A stretch of 64,000 bases of DNA from Acerihabitans arboris. GTDB taxonomy: Bacteria; Pseudomonadota; Gammaproteobacteria; Enterobacterales; Enterobacteriaceae. Below are positions 18,530 to 28,711 of this stretch, in pieces. Below the pieces are notes generated by a model. That model was not told where the DNA came from. It saw only the letters and a list, made by a program, of their open reading frames with translations, and searched no databases. How positions within the stretch are numbered: position 1 is the first letter of the stretch; the number at the start of each line of letters is the position of its first letter. Location of the stretch: NCBI RefSeq assembly GCF_010131535.1, contig NZ_WUBS01000008.1:124001-188000 (forward strand). The letters are read 5' to 3'. The position numbers and the translations under genes were made by a program.

Positions 18530-21388
18530 ATGAACCAGCCTCTTCCCCCCCTATTGCGCCGTCAGGCGCGGGCCATGGCCGTCCGGCTAACGGCGCCTGG
18601 CGATCCGGCCGCCGTGGCAACCTCGTCTCCTGTCGCGGATGAAGACACGGCCGTCGCGCTGGCGTTAAGCGATTTTATCAGCGAAGCGCTGATTGCGCGG
18701 CCGGACTGGCTGGAGGAATTGCGCCGCGATCCGCCGCGGGCGGATGAGTGGCGCGATTATGACGCCTTGCTCCAGGCGCGGCTGACGCCGGTAGAGGACG
18801 ATGCGGCATTGATGCGCGAACTGCGGCTGTTCCGCCGCCGCGCCCTGGCGCGCATCGGCTGGGCGCAGGCGCTCGGCACCTGCGAGACCGCCGAGACACT
18901 GACGCAACTCAGCAGTCTGGCCGAAACCCTGATAATCGCGGCGCGCGACTGGCTCTACCGGGCCTGCTGCCGTGAATGGGGCACCCCGGGCAACGCGCGC
19001 GGGGACGCGCAGCCGCTGATGGTGCTGGGCATGGGCAAGCTGGGCGGCGGCGAACTGAACTTCTCTTCCGATATCGATCTGATTTTTGCCTATCCGGAAA
19101 GCGGCCACACCCGGGGCGGGCGGCGCGAGCTGGACAACGCGCTGTTTTTTACCCGCCTGGGGCAGCGGTTGATTAAAGTGCTCGATCAACCCACCGCCGA
19201 CGGCTTTGTCTACCGGGTGGATATGCGCCTGCGGCCGTTCGGCGACAGCGGGCCGCTGGTGTTGAGTTTTGCCGCCCTGGAGGATTATTACCAGGAGCAG
19301 GGGCGCGACTGGGAGCGTTACGCCATGGTCAAGGCCCGGCTGATGGGCGACGATGGGGATGCGTACTGCCAGGATTTGCGCAGCATGCTGCGTCCCTTTG
19401 TGTTCCGGCGTTATATCGATTTCAGCGTCATCCAGTCCCTGCGCAATATGAAAATCATGATCGCCCGGGAAGTGCGGCGACGGGCATTAAAGGACAATAT
19501 CAAACTGGGCGCCGGCGGCATTCGCGAAATCGAGTTTATCACCCAGGTGTTCCAACTGATTCGCGGCGGACGGGAACCGCGCCTGCGGCAACGCTCGCTA
19601 TTACCCACCCTGCGCGCCATCGGCGAGCTTGGCCTGCTGGCCACCGGCCAAACCGAACAATTAAGCCAGGCCTATCTTTACCTGCGCCGGCTGGAAAACC
19701 TGCTGCAGGCCATCAACGATGAGCAAACCCAGACCCTGCCGGCCGACGAGCTGAATCGGGCACGCCTGGCCTATGGCATGGCGGCGGCCGACTGGCCGGC
19801 GCTTGAAGACGAGCTGGCCGGCCATATGCGCCGGGTACGGCTAATCTTTAATGAGCTGATAGGCGACGACGCGCCCGACCCGGCCGACCCGGCGGATTTC
19901 GGCCGTTACGGCGCGCTGTGGTTTGACGACGCGCCGGAGCAGGATGCCGGGCTGCTGGCGCCGCAGCTGGATGAAGACGGGCGCGGACGTTTGCTGGCCC
20001 GATTGACGGAATTCCGGCGCGACGTGGCGAAGCGCACCATCGGCCCGCGCGGGCGCGAAGTGCTTGATCAACTGATGCCGCGGCTGCTGGCGCAAATCTG
20101 TCCGCTGCCGGCCGCCGACGACGCGTTAGGGCGCCTGGCGCCGATGCTGTTAAGCATTGTGTCCCGCACCACCTACCTTGAACTGCTGGTGGAATACCCG
20201 GGCGCGTTGACCCACTTGATCCGCCTGTGTTCCGCTTCGGCGATGATTGCCACCCAGCTGGCCCGCCATCCGCTATTGCTGGATGAACTGTTGGATCCGG
20301 CCACGCTGTACCATCCCCTGGCGCATGAAGCTTATGGCGATGAGCTGCGCCAGTATTTGCTGCGGGTGCCTGACGAGGACGAAGAGCAGCAGCTCGACGC
20401 CATGCGGCAGTTCAAGCAGGCGCAGCATTTGCGCATTGCCGCCAGCGATATTACCGGCGTGCTGCCGGTGATGAGGGTCAGCGATCACTTAACCTATCTG
20501 GCCGAGGCGATGATTGCCGCCGTGCTCCGGCAGGCCTGGAAGACCATGGTGGCGCGCTACGGTCGTCCCACCCATCTGGTCGAGGACGGCGGACAGGGCT
20601 TCGCGGTGATTGGCTACGGCAAGCTGGGCGGCTGGGAATTGGGGTACGGATCCGATCTGGACGTGGTGTTTTTGCATGATTGCCCGGCCGAGGTGATGAC
20701 CGACGGCGAGCGCTGTATCGACGGGCGGCAGTTCTACCTGCGTCTGGCGCAGCGCATCATGCATTTATTCAGTACCCGCACGCCCGCGGGCGTGCTGTAT
20801 GAGGTAGATCCCCGCCTGCGGCCTTCGGGCGCGGCCGGCATGCTGGTCAGCACCCTGGACGCCTTCGAGGAATATCAGTTGCATGAGGCCTGGACCTGGG
20901 AACATCAGGCGCTGGTCAGGGCGCGGCTGGTCTATGGCGATGACGCCCTGAAGGCCCGCTTTACGGCGATCCGTCGCGAGGTGCTGTGCCGGCAGCGCGA
21001 TCCGGCGGCGCTACGCGCCGAGGTGAGCGATATGCGCGCCAAAATGCGCCGGCACCTGGCCGGCAAAGGCGGCGATATGTTTGATCTTAAGGCCGGCGAA
21101 GGCGGGATCACCGACGTTGAATTCCTGGCGCAATATCTGGTGCTGCGTTTTGCCCCCGCCATGCCTGATCTGACGCGCTGGTCCGATAATGTGCGGATTT
21201 TCGAGCTGATGGCGCGCAATGGCATTATCAGCGTCGACGACGCGGAGCAATTGCGCCGCGCCTATACCTCCCTGCGCGACGAAATCCACCATCTGGCGTT
21301 GCAGGATCTGCCGGGGCGCGTGGCGGAGCATCGTTTCCGGGCCGAACGGGAACTGATAACCCGCTATTGGAAAAAGTGGCTGGGCTGA
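18530..21388 (+). CDS. glnE: Glutamine synthetase adenylyltransferase/deadenylase
   Basis: A 952-residue bifunctional enzyme that adds AMP to or removes it from a tyrosine of glutamine synthetase, in response to PII and glutamine. There are two nucleotidyltransferase domains: [20 protein letters not shown] near residue 165 (deadenylation) and [20 protein letters not shown] near residue 700 (adenylation). The second of two tandem ATGs (18530) has better spacing from AGGAG. Downstream is hldE, as in E. coli. Confidence 0.97.
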   Translation: MNQPLPPLLRRQARAMAVRLTAPGDPAAVATSSPVADEDTAVALALSDFISEALIARPDWLEELRRDPPRADEWRDYDALLQARLTPVEDDAALMRELRLFRRRALARIGWAQALGTCETAETLTQLSSLAETLIIAARDWLYRACCREWGTPGNARGDAQPLMVLGMGKLGGGELNFSSDIDLIFAYPESGHTRGGRRELDNALFFTRLGQRLIKVLDQPTADGFVYRVDMRLRPFGDSGPLVLSFAALEDYYQEQGRDWERYAMVKARLMGDDGDAYCQDLRSMLRPFVFRRYIDFSVIQSLRNMKIMIAREVRRRALKDNIKLGAGGIREIEFITQVFQLIRGGREPRLRQRSLLPTLRAIGELGLLATGQTEQLSQAYLYLRRLENLLQAINDEQTQTLPADELNRARLAYGMAAADWPALEDELAGHMRRVRLIFNELIGDDAPDPADPADFGRYGALWFDDAPEQDAGLLAPQLDEDGRGRLLARLTEFRRDVAKRTIGPRGREVLDQLMPRLLAQICPLPAADDALGRLAPMLLSIVSRTTYLELLVEYPGALTHLIRLCSASAMIATQLARHPLLLDELLDPATLYHPLAHEAYGDELRQYLLRVPDEDEEQQLDAMRQFKQAQHLRIAASDITGVLPVMRVSDHLTYLAEAMIAAVLRQAWKTMVARYGRPTHLVEDGGQGFAVIGYGKLGGWELGYGSDLDVVFLHDCPAEVMTDGERCIDGRQFYLRLAQRIMHLFSTRTPAGVLYEVDPRLRPSGAAGMLVSTLDAFEEYQLHEAWTWEHQALVRARLVYGDDALKARFTAIRREVLCRQRDPAALRAEVSDMRAKMRRHLAGKGGDMFDLKAGEGGITDVEFLAQYLVLRFAPAMPDLTRWSDNVRIFELMARNGIISVDDAEQLRRAYTSLRDEIHHLALQDLPGRVAEHRFRAERELITRYWKKWLG

Positions 21389-21570
21389 AGGCCTCCGCCC
21401 GCCACGTGGGAGGCTTATGGCTAATGTTGCCAGGCAGCGGGATCCCGGACGCGAAAATAGTCATTCAGTCCTCGGGTAGCGAGAGTATTCCTGCAGCATA
21501 GGCAAAGCCTATGCTAAAATCCCGCGCAATAAATAGTTGAGTCTAAAATAGTTAAATCTGGAGCAAGAGT

Positions 21571-23004
21571 ATGAAAGTGACGTTGCCTGATTTTCGCCGG
21601 GCGGGCGTGCTGGTGGTGGGTGATGTTATGCTTGACCGTTACTGGTCCGGCCCGACCAGCCGTATCTCGCCGGAGGCGCCGGTGCCGGTGGTCAAGGTCG
21701 ATACTATCGAGGAGCGCCCCGGCGGTGCCGCCAACGTGGCCATGAATATCGCCGCGCTGGGCGCGGGTTCGCGTCTGGTCGGACTGACCGGCGTTGACGA
21801 TGCCGCCCGCGCCCTCGGCGAGCGCCTAGGCGAGGTCAGCGTGACCTGTGATTTTGTCGCGGTGCCCACCCATCCCACCATTACCAAACTGCGGGTGCTG
21901 TCGCGCAACCAGCAGCTGCTGCGCCTGGATTTCGAGCAGGGCTTTGACGGCGTGGACGCCGGGCCGCTGCTTGAACGCATCCGGACGGCGTTGCCCAATA
22001 CCGGCGCGCTGGTATTGTCGGATTACGCCAAAGGGGCGCTGGCCCGCGTGCAGGATATGATCCAGCTGGCGCGCGCCGCCGGGGTGCCGGTGCTGGTCGA
22101 CCCCAAGGGCACCGATTTCGCCCGTTATCGCGGTGCGACGATGCTGACGCCAAACTTGTCCGAGTTCGAGGCGGTGGCCGGCCGCAGCAGCGACGAAGCC
22201 GACCTGGTGAGCCGCGGCATGAGGATGATTGCCGATTACGGATTGTCGGCATTGCTGATTACCCGTTCCGAGCAGGGCATGACGCTGCTGCAGCCCGGCA
22301 AGCCGCCGCTTAACCTGCCGACGCAGGCGCAGGAAGTGTATGACGTCACCGGCGCCGGCGATACGGTGATTGGCGTGCTGGCTGCGGCGCTGGCTGCGGG
22401 CAATCCGCTGGAAGAGTGCTGTTTCCTGGCCAATGCCGCCGCCGGCGTGGTGGTCGGCAAGCTTGGCACCTCCACCGTCAGCCCCATTGAGCTGGAAAAC
22501 GCCATTCACGGACGCAGCGACGCGGGTTTCGGCGTCATGACCGAGGCCGAGCTGGAGCAGGCGGTGGCGCAGGCGCGGACGCGCGGCGAAAAGGTGGTGA
22601 TGACCAACGGCATCTTCGATATCCTGCATGCCGGTCATGTCTCCTACCTGGCCAACGCCCGGCGCCTCGGCGACCGGCTGATCGTGGCGGTAAACAGCGA
22701 CGACTCGACCCGGCGCCTGAAGGGCGAGTCCCGTCCCGTCAACCCGCTGGCGCAGCGCATGATCGTCCTCGGCGCGCTGGAAGCGGTGGACTGGGTGGTG
22801 GCGTTTGAAGAGGATACCCCGCAGCGGCTGATCGCCGGTATTTTGCCCGACGTGCTGGTGAAAGGGGGCGATTACCTGCCCGCACAAATCGCCGGCAGCA
22901 AGGAGGTCTGGGCCAACGGCGGCGACGTCAGGGTGCTGAACTTTGAAGACGGCTGTTCAACCACCAATATCATTAAAGCCATTAGAAGCGGTAAACGCGG
23001 ATAG
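21571..23004 (+). CDS. hldE: Bifunctional heptose-7-phosphate kinase/heptose-1-phosphate adenylyltransferase
   Basis: A 477-residue enzyme of ADP-L-glycero-D-manno-heptose synthesis for the LPS inner core. The N-terminal ribokinase-like half has [14 protein letters not shown] and [11 protein letters not shown] with the catalytic aspartate. The C-terminal nucleotidyltransferase half (from about residue 345) has [16 protein letters not shown] with the HxGH motif. Length equals E. coli. A palindrome GCATAGG/CCTATGC lies at 21496-21514 in the promoter region. Confidence 0.98.
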   Translation: MKVTLPDFRRAGVLVVGDVMLDRYWSGPTSRISPEAPVPVVKVDTIEERPGGAANVAMNIAALGAGSRLVGLTGVDDAARALGERLGEVSVTCDFVAVPTHPTITKLRVLSRNQQLLRLDFEQGFDGVDAGPLLERIRTALPNTGALVLSDYAKGALARVQDMIQLARAAGVPVLVDPKGTDFARYRGATMLTPNLSEFEAVAGRSSDEADLVSRGMRMIADYGLSALLITRSEQGMTLLQPGKPPLNLPTQAQEVYDVTGAGDTVIGVLAAALAAGNPLEECCFLANAAAGVVVGKLGTSTVSPIELENAIHGRSDAGFGVMTEAELEQAVAQARTRGEKVVMTNGIFDILHAGHVSYLANARRLGDRLIVAVNSDDSTRRLKGESRPVNPLAQRMIVLGALEAVDWVVAFEEDTPQRLIAGILPDVLVKGGDYLPAQIAGSKEVWANGGDVRVLNFEDGCSTTNIIKAIRSGKRG

Positions 23005-23041
23005 CGCGAACCGCGCCACGGCCCGGCGACGGCGGCACTAA

Positions 23042-23097
23042 GCAGCAAATACCGGGCAGTAAATACCGGGCAGCAAATACCGGGCAGCAAATACCGG
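23042..23097. repeat. Four 14-base tandem repeats after hldE
   Basis: The unit GCAGCAAATACCGG is repeated four times, one copy with a C-to-T change, and a degenerate fifth copy follows. It fills the space between the convergent hldE and ubiK ends, outside any gene. There are no spacers, so it is a minisatellite rather than a CRISPR array. Confidence 0.9.
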
Positions 23098-23148
23098 GAA
23101 ATAAATGCCAGCCCAACTGCTGTATCCACCCCGCCGCCCCGCCGCCGT

Positions 23149-23538
23149 CTAGAGGTCTTTGCCGGCGTCTTTAACACCGTTGGTGGTTGCTTTAGCCTGC
23201 TTATCCGCCGGCGATTCGTCGGTTAGCGGTGTGGCGACCGGGGCGGTAACCGCAGCGGAGGCAGGCGTGCCCATCGCGCCTGTAGCAGCGCCGCCATTCG
23301 GCATCGTTTCCAACGCGTTAATCCGCAGCTCCAGCTGATTCAGCTTTTCCCGCGTGCGCAGCAGCACCTGGGTCTGTACGTCAAACTCCTCGCGGCTGAT
23401 CAAATCCATCCGGCTGAACTGGCTTTGCAACACCTGGCGGATCTTTTTATCCACGTCATCACCCAGATCGCGGATGCCTTTTGGCAGGGACTCATGGATC
23501 TGACGAGCAAGCTGTTCGATTTTTTTGGTGTCTATCAT
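23149..23538 (-). CDS. ubiK: Ubiquinone biosynthesis accessory factor UbiK
   Basis: A 129-residue BMFP-family protein (formerly yqiC) needed for efficient aerobic ubiquinone synthesis together with UbiJ. The N-terminal amphipathic part ([20 protein letters not shown]) and the C-terminal coiled coil ([22 protein letters not shown]) are typical. The last 45 residues are a low-complexity Ala/Pro/Thr tail, longer than in E. coli. Divergent from ribB. Confidence 0.93.
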   Translation of the reverse strand: MIDTKKIEQLARQIHESLPKGIRDLGDDVDKKIRQVLQSQFSRMDLISREEFDVQTQVLLRTREKLNQLELRINALETMPNGGAATGAMGTPASAAVTAPVATPLTDESPADKQAKATTNGVKDAGKDL

Positions 23539-23674
23539 CTGTAGTTCCCTAACGCGTTAGTTTTGGTCAAGTGTAATGCCAGATCAGCAGAGAAGAAACT
23601 AAAAGAACATGCTGGAAATTATGCGTTTGCTATTTGCTCCGATAATCCAATGGCGTTATAGTAATTCCGCTTAT

Positions 23675-23842
23675 TCTCAGGGCGGGGCGAAACTCCCCAC
23701 CGGCGGTAAACCCGTGTGATGATTGCCATTAGTGATTATTGCACAGGAAGCCCGCGAGCGCTCAGATTGCCGTAAGATTTGAGGTCAGCAGACCCGGTGT
23801 AATTCCGGGGCCGACGGTTATAGTCCGGATGGGAGAGAGTAA
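23675..23842 (+). promoter_or_regulatory. FMN riboswitch (RFN element)
   Basis: The conserved FMN aptamer is complete. It opens TCTCAGGGCGGGGCGAAACT and CCCCACCGGCGGTAAA, has a variable arm with AGCCCGCGAGCG, then GATTTGAGGTCAGCAGACCC and the closing GGATGGGAGAGAGTA. It sits in the ribB leader, so FMN would repress ribB. Two small hairpins follow (23851-23868 and 23882-23897) that may be part of the expression platform. Confidence 0.96.
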
Positions 23843-23953
23843 CGGCCTACAATGAGCAGCAGCTCATTCTCGTTATCTTTTCAGCCTTTTCAGGCTGCTC
23901 CTAAGTCTGCCCTGGTTCTGGTAATCCATATACTTTATGAGGTTTCATTTACC

Positions 23954-24607
23954 ATGAATCAGACGCTTCTTTCCGAATTCGGAACACCGACAGAACGCGT
24001 GGAAAACGCACTTAACGCATTGCGCCATGGGCGCGGTGTGCTGGTGCTGGACAATGAAGATCGTGAAAATGAAGGCGACATGATTTTTGCCGCCGAAAAC
24101 ATGACGGTTGAACAGATGGCCCTGGCCATTCGCCACGGCAGCGGCATCGTCTGCCTGTGCCTGACCGAGGAACGCCGCCAGCAGCTGGATCTGCCGATGA
24201 TGGTGGAACGCAACTCCAGCCATTACCAGACCGCGTTTACCGTGACCATCGAAGCCGCCGAAGGTGTGACCACCGGCGTCTCCGCCGCCGACCGCCTGAC
24301 CACCATTCGCGCCGCCATCAAGGATAACGCCAAACCCAGCGATCTTAATCGCCCGGGGCATGTGTTCCCGCTGCGCGCCCAGCCGGGCGGGGTGCTGACC
24401 CGTGGCGGGCATACCGAGGCAAGTATCGACCTGGCTACCCTCGCCGGCCTTAAGCCGATGGGCGTGCTGTGCGAAGTCACCAATGAGGACGGCAGTATGG
24501 CCCATGCTCCGGAAATCATCGCGTTCGGCAGGAAATATGCTATGCCGGTGGTGACTATCGACGATCTGGTGGACTATCGCCGCGCGCTGACCCGGCAGGC
24601 CAGTTGA
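23954..24607 (+). CDS. ribB: 3,4-dihydroxy-2-butanone 4-phosphate synthase
   Basis: A 217-residue riboflavin-pathway enzyme that converts ribulose-5-phosphate to the four-carbon unit of lumazine. The metal and substrate motif [16 protein letters not shown] (residues 33-48) and the [16 protein letters not shown] loop are present. The start at 23954 matches E. coli. An in-frame ATG at 23852 lies just downstream of the riboswitch aptamer and would add 34 non-conserved residues, so it is rejected. Confidence 0.98.
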   Translation: MNQTLLSEFGTPTERVENALNALRHGRGVLVLDNEDRENEGDMIFAAENMTVEQMALAIRHGSGIVCLCLTEERRQQLDLPMMVERNSSHYQTAFTVTIEAAEGVTTGVSAADRLTTIRAAIKDNAKPSDLNRPGHVFPLRAQPGGVLTRGGHTEASIDLATLAGLKPMGVLCEVTNEDGSMAHAPEIIAFGRKYAMPVVTIDDLVDYRRALTRQAS

Positions 24608-24814
24608 TCCACGGCCGTTAATCGTCCGGGCCGCATCGCTTCCCGGACGAAAGCCACGGTCACGGCGTGCGGCCAGGCCGAGGACGCCCCCGGCATAACG
24701 CCCGCGTGTCCGGCATCTGCTTTGCGGCGTAGGGCGGTCCGACATACCCTTGGCGTTAGCCGGCCTGTCCGGCTACAGGCTGCCCGTGCCCATGGTGTTC
24801 GCCCCCGGCCCCTG

Positions 24815-25678
24815 TCAGGGCCGTTTACGCGCCAGCAGCGTGGCGAAGCGCAGTTTGATGCGGTTGCCCTGCGCGTCGGTTTTATGCAGCTCCCCCACAT
24901 CCTCGTTGTATTTCAGGATTTCCCAATCGTGATAATACTGTGGCAGTTCCCCGGCGCTGAAGGTAAAGGGAAACGGCAGCGGGCAGGGATAATCCCCGGT
25001 GGACATGGCGGCGACAATAAGATTCAGTCCGCCGCCGTTGGTGCTTTGCTGCATATTGCGGATAACGCGATCTATCTTGTCGGCCTGTAAAAACATTAGC
25101 ACCACGGTCGACAGGATAAAATCATACCGGCCTTCAATCAGCTGCTCGTTGATATCATAAACACTGGCCGAGATATGCTCGCAGTGCTCAATATCGATCA
25201 TGGTCTTCAGCGCGTCGATGCTTTGCTGGTTCTTATCATAAGCCGTGACATCAAAACCCAAACCGTTCAGGTATAACGCATTACGGCCCGCGCCGCAGCC
25301 CAGATCCAGGGCCTTGCCCGGGGGCAGGTATTGAGCGGCGTTAATCACCTCGGAATGCGTGCGGGTCATGCCGTGTTTAATATGATAATAATCTTCAGGC
25401 CGGCAATAAAATTCCAGCCGGCAGCGCATATCCCCGGAGCAGTCGACAATGCGGTGCCACCGCTGGGGTTCCACCAGGGGCGGCTGGTTTTCACGCGTAA
25501 ACTCACAGGATTCGAGGACGCCGTCATTTTTGCCTAAAAAGGCAAAGGACAGCCTTCCCTGCAAAACCGTCAGCTTTGCCCATACCCCTTCCTGGGTGTT
25601 GTGCCGCTGCCGGAAGGTTTCGGGCAGCGTGCGGCTATCCCATTCGGGCATGGTTTTATAACACATCAAATCCTGCAT
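24815..25678 (-). CDS. tehB: Tellurite-resistance methyltransferase TehB (long form)
   Basis: A 287-residue SAM-dependent methyltransferase. The C-terminal two-thirds has the SAM loop ALDLGCGAGRNALYLNG (near residue 115) and is TehB-like. The N-terminal ~80 residues form the DUF1971-like cupin domain found in the Haemophilus-type long TehB but absent from the 197-residue E. coli protein. The ATG at 25678 is chosen because GGAG lies six bases before it. It may volatilise or detoxify tellurite, or methylate other oxidised anions. It follows norVW on the same strand after 121 bases. Confidence 0.88.
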   Translation of the reverse strand: MQDLMCYKTMPEWDSRTLPETFRQRHNTQEGVWAKLTVLQGRLSFAFLGKNDGVLESCEFTRENQPPLVEPQRWHRIVDCSGDMRCRLEFYCRPEDYYHIKHGMTRTHSEVINAAQYLPPGKALDLGCGAGRNALYLNGLGFDVTAYDKNQQSIDALKTMIDIEHCEHISASVYDINEQLIEGRYDFILSTVVLMFLQADKIDRVIRNMQQSTNGGGLNLIVAAMSTGDYPCPLPFPFTFSAGELPQYYHDWEILKYNEDVGELHKTDAQGNRIKLRFATLLARKRP

Positions 25679-25799
25679 ATCGTTCTCCACCGTTTGGGCA
25701 ACGGTCATAAGAATTGATCAAAATAACGCTAATCGGGCGGCGGTTAACGATTGGCCGTACTTCAGCCGTCGGCCCGGCGATAATAACCTAACACGTTTG

Positions 25800-26933
25800 T
25801 TACTGCTCCAACTGGCGCAACAGCAGGAACGCCTCTTTCATCCGCGCTTCGCCCGCCACAAAGGCGCGCAGCCGCTGTTGTCCATCCCAACCCTGCGCCA
25901 TTATGCCCTGGGCGTCAAAATTGATCTGCCAGCGCAAATCCGTGCGCTGGGTTTGACCCGCCAGATGGAGCGGCATATCCGGTGTCTTCACCTTTACCAG
26001 CATCGGCGGGAGCACCAGGCGGTCGTCGCCGCCCAACAGGTTTTTGGCCAATACCGCCGCGCCAAGCTGTATCGGTTGCAGGAAAGGCAGCAGCGCGCCG
26101 TTGATTTCCGCGCAATCGCCCAGCGCATAGATGGACGGGTCCGAGGTGCGCAGCCGGTCGTCGACCCTGATGCCCTTATTGATATCCAGGCCTGCCGTCC
26201 CGGCCAGCGCCGTATCGGGTTTTAGCCCGATGGCGGCAATGACGGCGTCCACCTCCAGCAGGCGGCCGCGCGGTAGCGCGGCCACCAGGCCTGTCGAAGT
26301 CTGGTAAAGGCCGAGCAGCCTGGAATTAAGCATCAGCTCCACCCCCTGCCGGACCAGACAATGCTGCAGGCGGGCGCTGACTTCGGCCGGCATCAGCGAC
26401 GCCAGGATGCTGGCCGCCTGATCCACCAGGATCACCTGTTTGCCCGCCCGGGCCAGGTCCATGGCAAGTTCGGTGCCTATCAGGCCGGCGCCCAGCAGCA
26501 AGACCCGCTGCGACTGGCGCAGCGGGTCTTCTATCCGGCGGTACTGCTGTTGGCTGTTAAGCGTCAGCATCAGTTCACGGCCCTCAATGGCCGGGATCAT
26601 GGGCTGCGCGCCGGTGGCCAGTATCAGGCGACGATAGGCATATTCACCGCCGTCACAGTAGACGCGCCGCGCAACGGCGTCGATACGTTGCGCCCGTGAA
26701 TGGCTGTGCAGCGCCAGCCGGAACTGTTCGGCAAATTCCCCGGCGGTCATCCGGGTCAGGTCGTCCGCGCTTTGCCGCTGGCTGATAACATGGCTTAGCT
26801 CCGGCTTGTGGTATTCATCGCAGCTGTCGTCGGCAATCACCCGTATCGCGCCGCCGTCATCCAGCTTGCGCAGGTTTTTAATCAGCTGGCGGGCGGCAAA
26901 ACCGGAGCCGATGATGACAATATCCTCGTTCAT
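25800..26933 (-). CDS. norW: Flavorubredoxin reductase NorW
   Basis: A 377-residue FAD-dependent NADH reductase that passes electrons to the rubredoxin domain of NorV. Two dinucleotide-binding motifs are visible, [13 protein letters not shown] at the N-terminus (FAD) and [14 protein letters not shown] mid-protein (NADH). ALGDCAE, typical of the rubredoxin-reductase family, is near residue 275. Length equals E. coli NorW. It starts 10 bases after norV with a GGAG ribosome site, so the two form one operon. Confidence 0.96.
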   Translation of the reverse strand: MNEDIVIIGSGFAARQLIKNLRKLDDGGAIRVIADDSCDEYHKPELSHVISQRQSADDLTRMTAGEFAEQFRLALHSHSRAQRIDAVARRVYCDGGEYAYRRLILATGAQPMIPAIEGRELMLTLNSQQQYRRIEDPLRQSQRVLLLGAGLIGTELAMDLARAGKQVILVDQAASILASLMPAEVSARLQHCLVRQGVELMLNSRLLGLYQTSTGLVAALPRGRLLEVDAVIAAIGLKPDTALAGTAGLDINKGIRVDDRLRTSDPSIYALGDCAEINGALLPFLQPIQLGAAVLAKNLLGGDDRLVLPPMLVKVKTPDMPLHLAGQTQRTDLRWQINFDAQGIMAQGWDGQQRLRAFVAGEARMKEAFLLLRQLEQ

Positions 26934-26943
26934 ACGCGCTCCG

Positions 26944-28455
26944 TTATTTCATTGCGTCGAAGACGTCTTTGCCAAGACCGCATTCCGGACACAAGAAGGT
27001 GTTCGGCACCTGCGGCCAGCCTGTGCCGGGCGCCACCTCCTGCATCGGCTCGCCCAGGGCCGGGTCGTAAACCCATTGGCATACGCTGCATTGCATCATC
27101 ACGGCGTCTTCAGCAAGCATGGCCCGCGCAATGTCAATGGTGTCATTATGCGGCGCGGCGACGGCAACACTGCCGTTTCCCATTACCGGGGAAGGCGCCA
27201 TGGCCAGGCCCGCGTCGATATGCTGGCCCGACGCCGCCGGCACCGGCGTATCCAGGGGATGCAGCGCCCACTGGCGGGCAATTTCCCGGCCGTGCTCGCG
27301 GCAGATTTCCAACGCCGCCCCGTCCGGCCGCCATTTGGTCTTCAGTGCCAAGGTCGTGTCGAAGCCGGCGTCCATCAGCCGTGTCTGCACCCGATCCACC
27401 GCGCCGCCGTTCCAGCCGTAGCTGCCGAACGCCGAGGCTTTTTTATCGCGAAAGCGCAGCCCCGCCAGCTCCTCAAGCAGCGCCGCCACCTTGGGCATCA
27501 TGACATTGTTCATGGTGGAGGAACCGGCCAGCACGCCCTTGGAACGGAATACCTGGGTCAGGATTTCATTTTTATCGTGGCGGGCGACATTGTAGATTTT
27601 CACCGCCACGCCGGGATCGGCCTCGTTAATGCCCTGGGCAATGGCATCGGCCATCATGCGGGTATTGTTCGACATGGTGTCATAAAACAAGGTGATGCGA
27701 TCTTCCTGGTAGCTGTCCGCCCACTGCAGGTATTTAGCCACGATCTGCGTCGGGTGGTCGCGCCAGACCACGCCATGGGAGGTGGCGATCATCGATAACG
27801 GCAGGTTAAAACCCAGGATCTCATTGATCTTGGCGGTGACCAGCCGGCTGAACGGCGTCAGTATATTGGCGTAGTAGCGTTGACACTGTTCAAATAACTC
27901 ATTCTGGTCCACTTCGTCGTTAAACAGATGTTCATCGCAATAGTGCTGGCCGAAGGCATCGTTGCTGAACAATACGGCATCGCCGCTAAGATAGGTCATC
28001 ATGCTGTCGGGCCAGTGCAGCATCGGCGTTTCGACAAAGATCAGCTGCTTGCCGTTGCCGATATCCAGGCTATCGCCGGTCCTGACCGTATGGAAGTTCC
28101 ATTCCGGATGATGATGATGGCCGGTAATGGAATCAATGGCGCTGGTGGTGCAATAAATCGGCGTATTCGGGATGCGCGCCATCAGTGCGCTAAGGGCCCC
28201 CGCATGATCCTCTTCGGCGTGGTTGATAATGATATAATCAATGGCGCCGAGATCGATTTCCGCCTCCAGGTTTTGCACGAAATCGCGGCTGAACTTAAAA
28301 TCCACCGTGTCGATCAGTACCGTTTTCTCTTCCCGGATCAGGTAGCTGTTGTAGCTGCTGCCCTGAAGGGTTTTATATTCGGTGCCGTGAAAATCACGCA
28401 CTTCCCAATCGCGTTGTCCTACCCAATGAATATTGCTTTTGACATGTACCGTCAT
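26944..28455 (-). CDS. norV: Anaerobic nitric oxide reductase flavorubredoxin
   Basis: A 503-residue flavodiiron NO reductase that reduces nitric oxide to nitrous oxide under low oxygen. The metallo-beta-lactamase-like domain carries the diiron ligands His79, Glu81, Asp83 and His84 (NHAEEDH). A flavodoxin domain ([16 protein letters not shown]) and a C-terminal rubredoxin (CSVC and CPEC pairs) follow. The start at 28455 is set by homology ([20 protein letters not shown]). The linker between flavodoxin and rubredoxin is about 24 residues longer than in E. coli and rich in Ala, Pro and Gly. Controlled by NorR from a sigma-54 promoter. Confidence 0.96.
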   Translation of the reverse strand: MTVHVKSNIHWVGQRDWEVRDFHGTEYKTLQGSSYNSYLIREEKTVLIDTVDFKFSRDFVQNLEAEIDLGAIDYIIINHAEEDHAGALSALMARIPNTPIYCTTSAIDSITGHHHHPEWNFHTVRTGDSLDIGNGKQLIFVETPMLHWPDSMMTYLSGDAVLFSNDAFGQHYCDEHLFNDEVDQNELFEQCQRYYANILTPFSRLVTAKINEILGFNLPLSMIATSHGVVWRDHPTQIVAKYLQWADSYQEDRITLFYDTMSNNTRMMADAIAQGINEADPGVAVKIYNVARHDKNEILTQVFRSKGVLAGSSTMNNVMMPKVAALLEELAGLRFRDKKASAFGSYGWNGGAVDRVQTRLMDAGFDTTLALKTKWRPDGAALEICREHGREIARQWALHPLDTPVPAASGQHIDAGLAMAPSPVMGNGSVAVAAPHNDTIDIARAMLAEDAVMMQCSVCQWVYDPALGEPMQEVAPGTGWPQVPNTFLCPECGLGKDVFDAMK

Positions 28456-28508
28456 GATGAAAACCTGTTGGCTAAATAAAGCTGAGAATGATTGGTTAAC
28501 ATAAGGAT

Positions 28509-28525
28509 TGCACAACGCATGCCAA
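28509..28525 (-). promoter_or_regulatory. Sigma-54 promoter of norVW
   Basis: On the minus strand TTGGCATG-CGTT-GTGCA matches the -24/-12 sigma-54 consensus (YTGGCACG-N4-TTGCW), with the invariant GG and GC at the right spacing. It lies about 55 bases before norV, as expected for a gene activated by the sigma-54-dependent regulator NorR. Confidence 0.85.
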
Positions 28526-28566
28526 TAATTAACTATATGATTTATATGTTTTTTATAATATTAATT

Positions 28567-28621
28567 GTCATAATAACTTAGCCTGTCTTTGTTTTTTTGA
28601 CATGGTTATCGTCATAATGAG
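28567..28621. promoter_or_regulatory. Candidate NorR enhancer sites
   Basis: Three GT-N7-AC-type sites in a row: GTCATAATAAC (28567-28577), GTTTTTTTGAC (28591-28601) and GTCATAATGAG (28611-28621, last base off). NorR in E. coli binds three such sites in the norR-norVW gap. Their place 45-100 bases upstream of the sigma-54 promoter fits an enhancer. A sigma-70-like TTGACA (28597-28602) and GATAGT (28621-28626) overlap them and could drive norR, which would be autorepressed. Confidence 0.7.
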
Positions 28622-28711
28622 ATAGTGACGGCAATGGGCGCCCCGAGGCGTAACCCAGAGTAATGGATTACGATTATTGTCGTTTTTAACCTAGCCAAGG
28701 CGCTGATCACT

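Noticed and set aside
21826-22887. A 353-codon open frame opposite hldE
   Set aside because: Antisense shadow of a clearly conserved enzyme; His/Gln/Arg-rich random composition.
23042-23097. A possible CRISPR-like array
   Set aside because: The 14-base units are directly adjacent without spacers and there are no cas genes.
23852-23953. An extended ribB N-terminus starting just downstream of the riboswitch aptamer
   Set aside because: The ATG lies in the putative expression-platform hairpin and adds 34 residues not found in RibB proteins.
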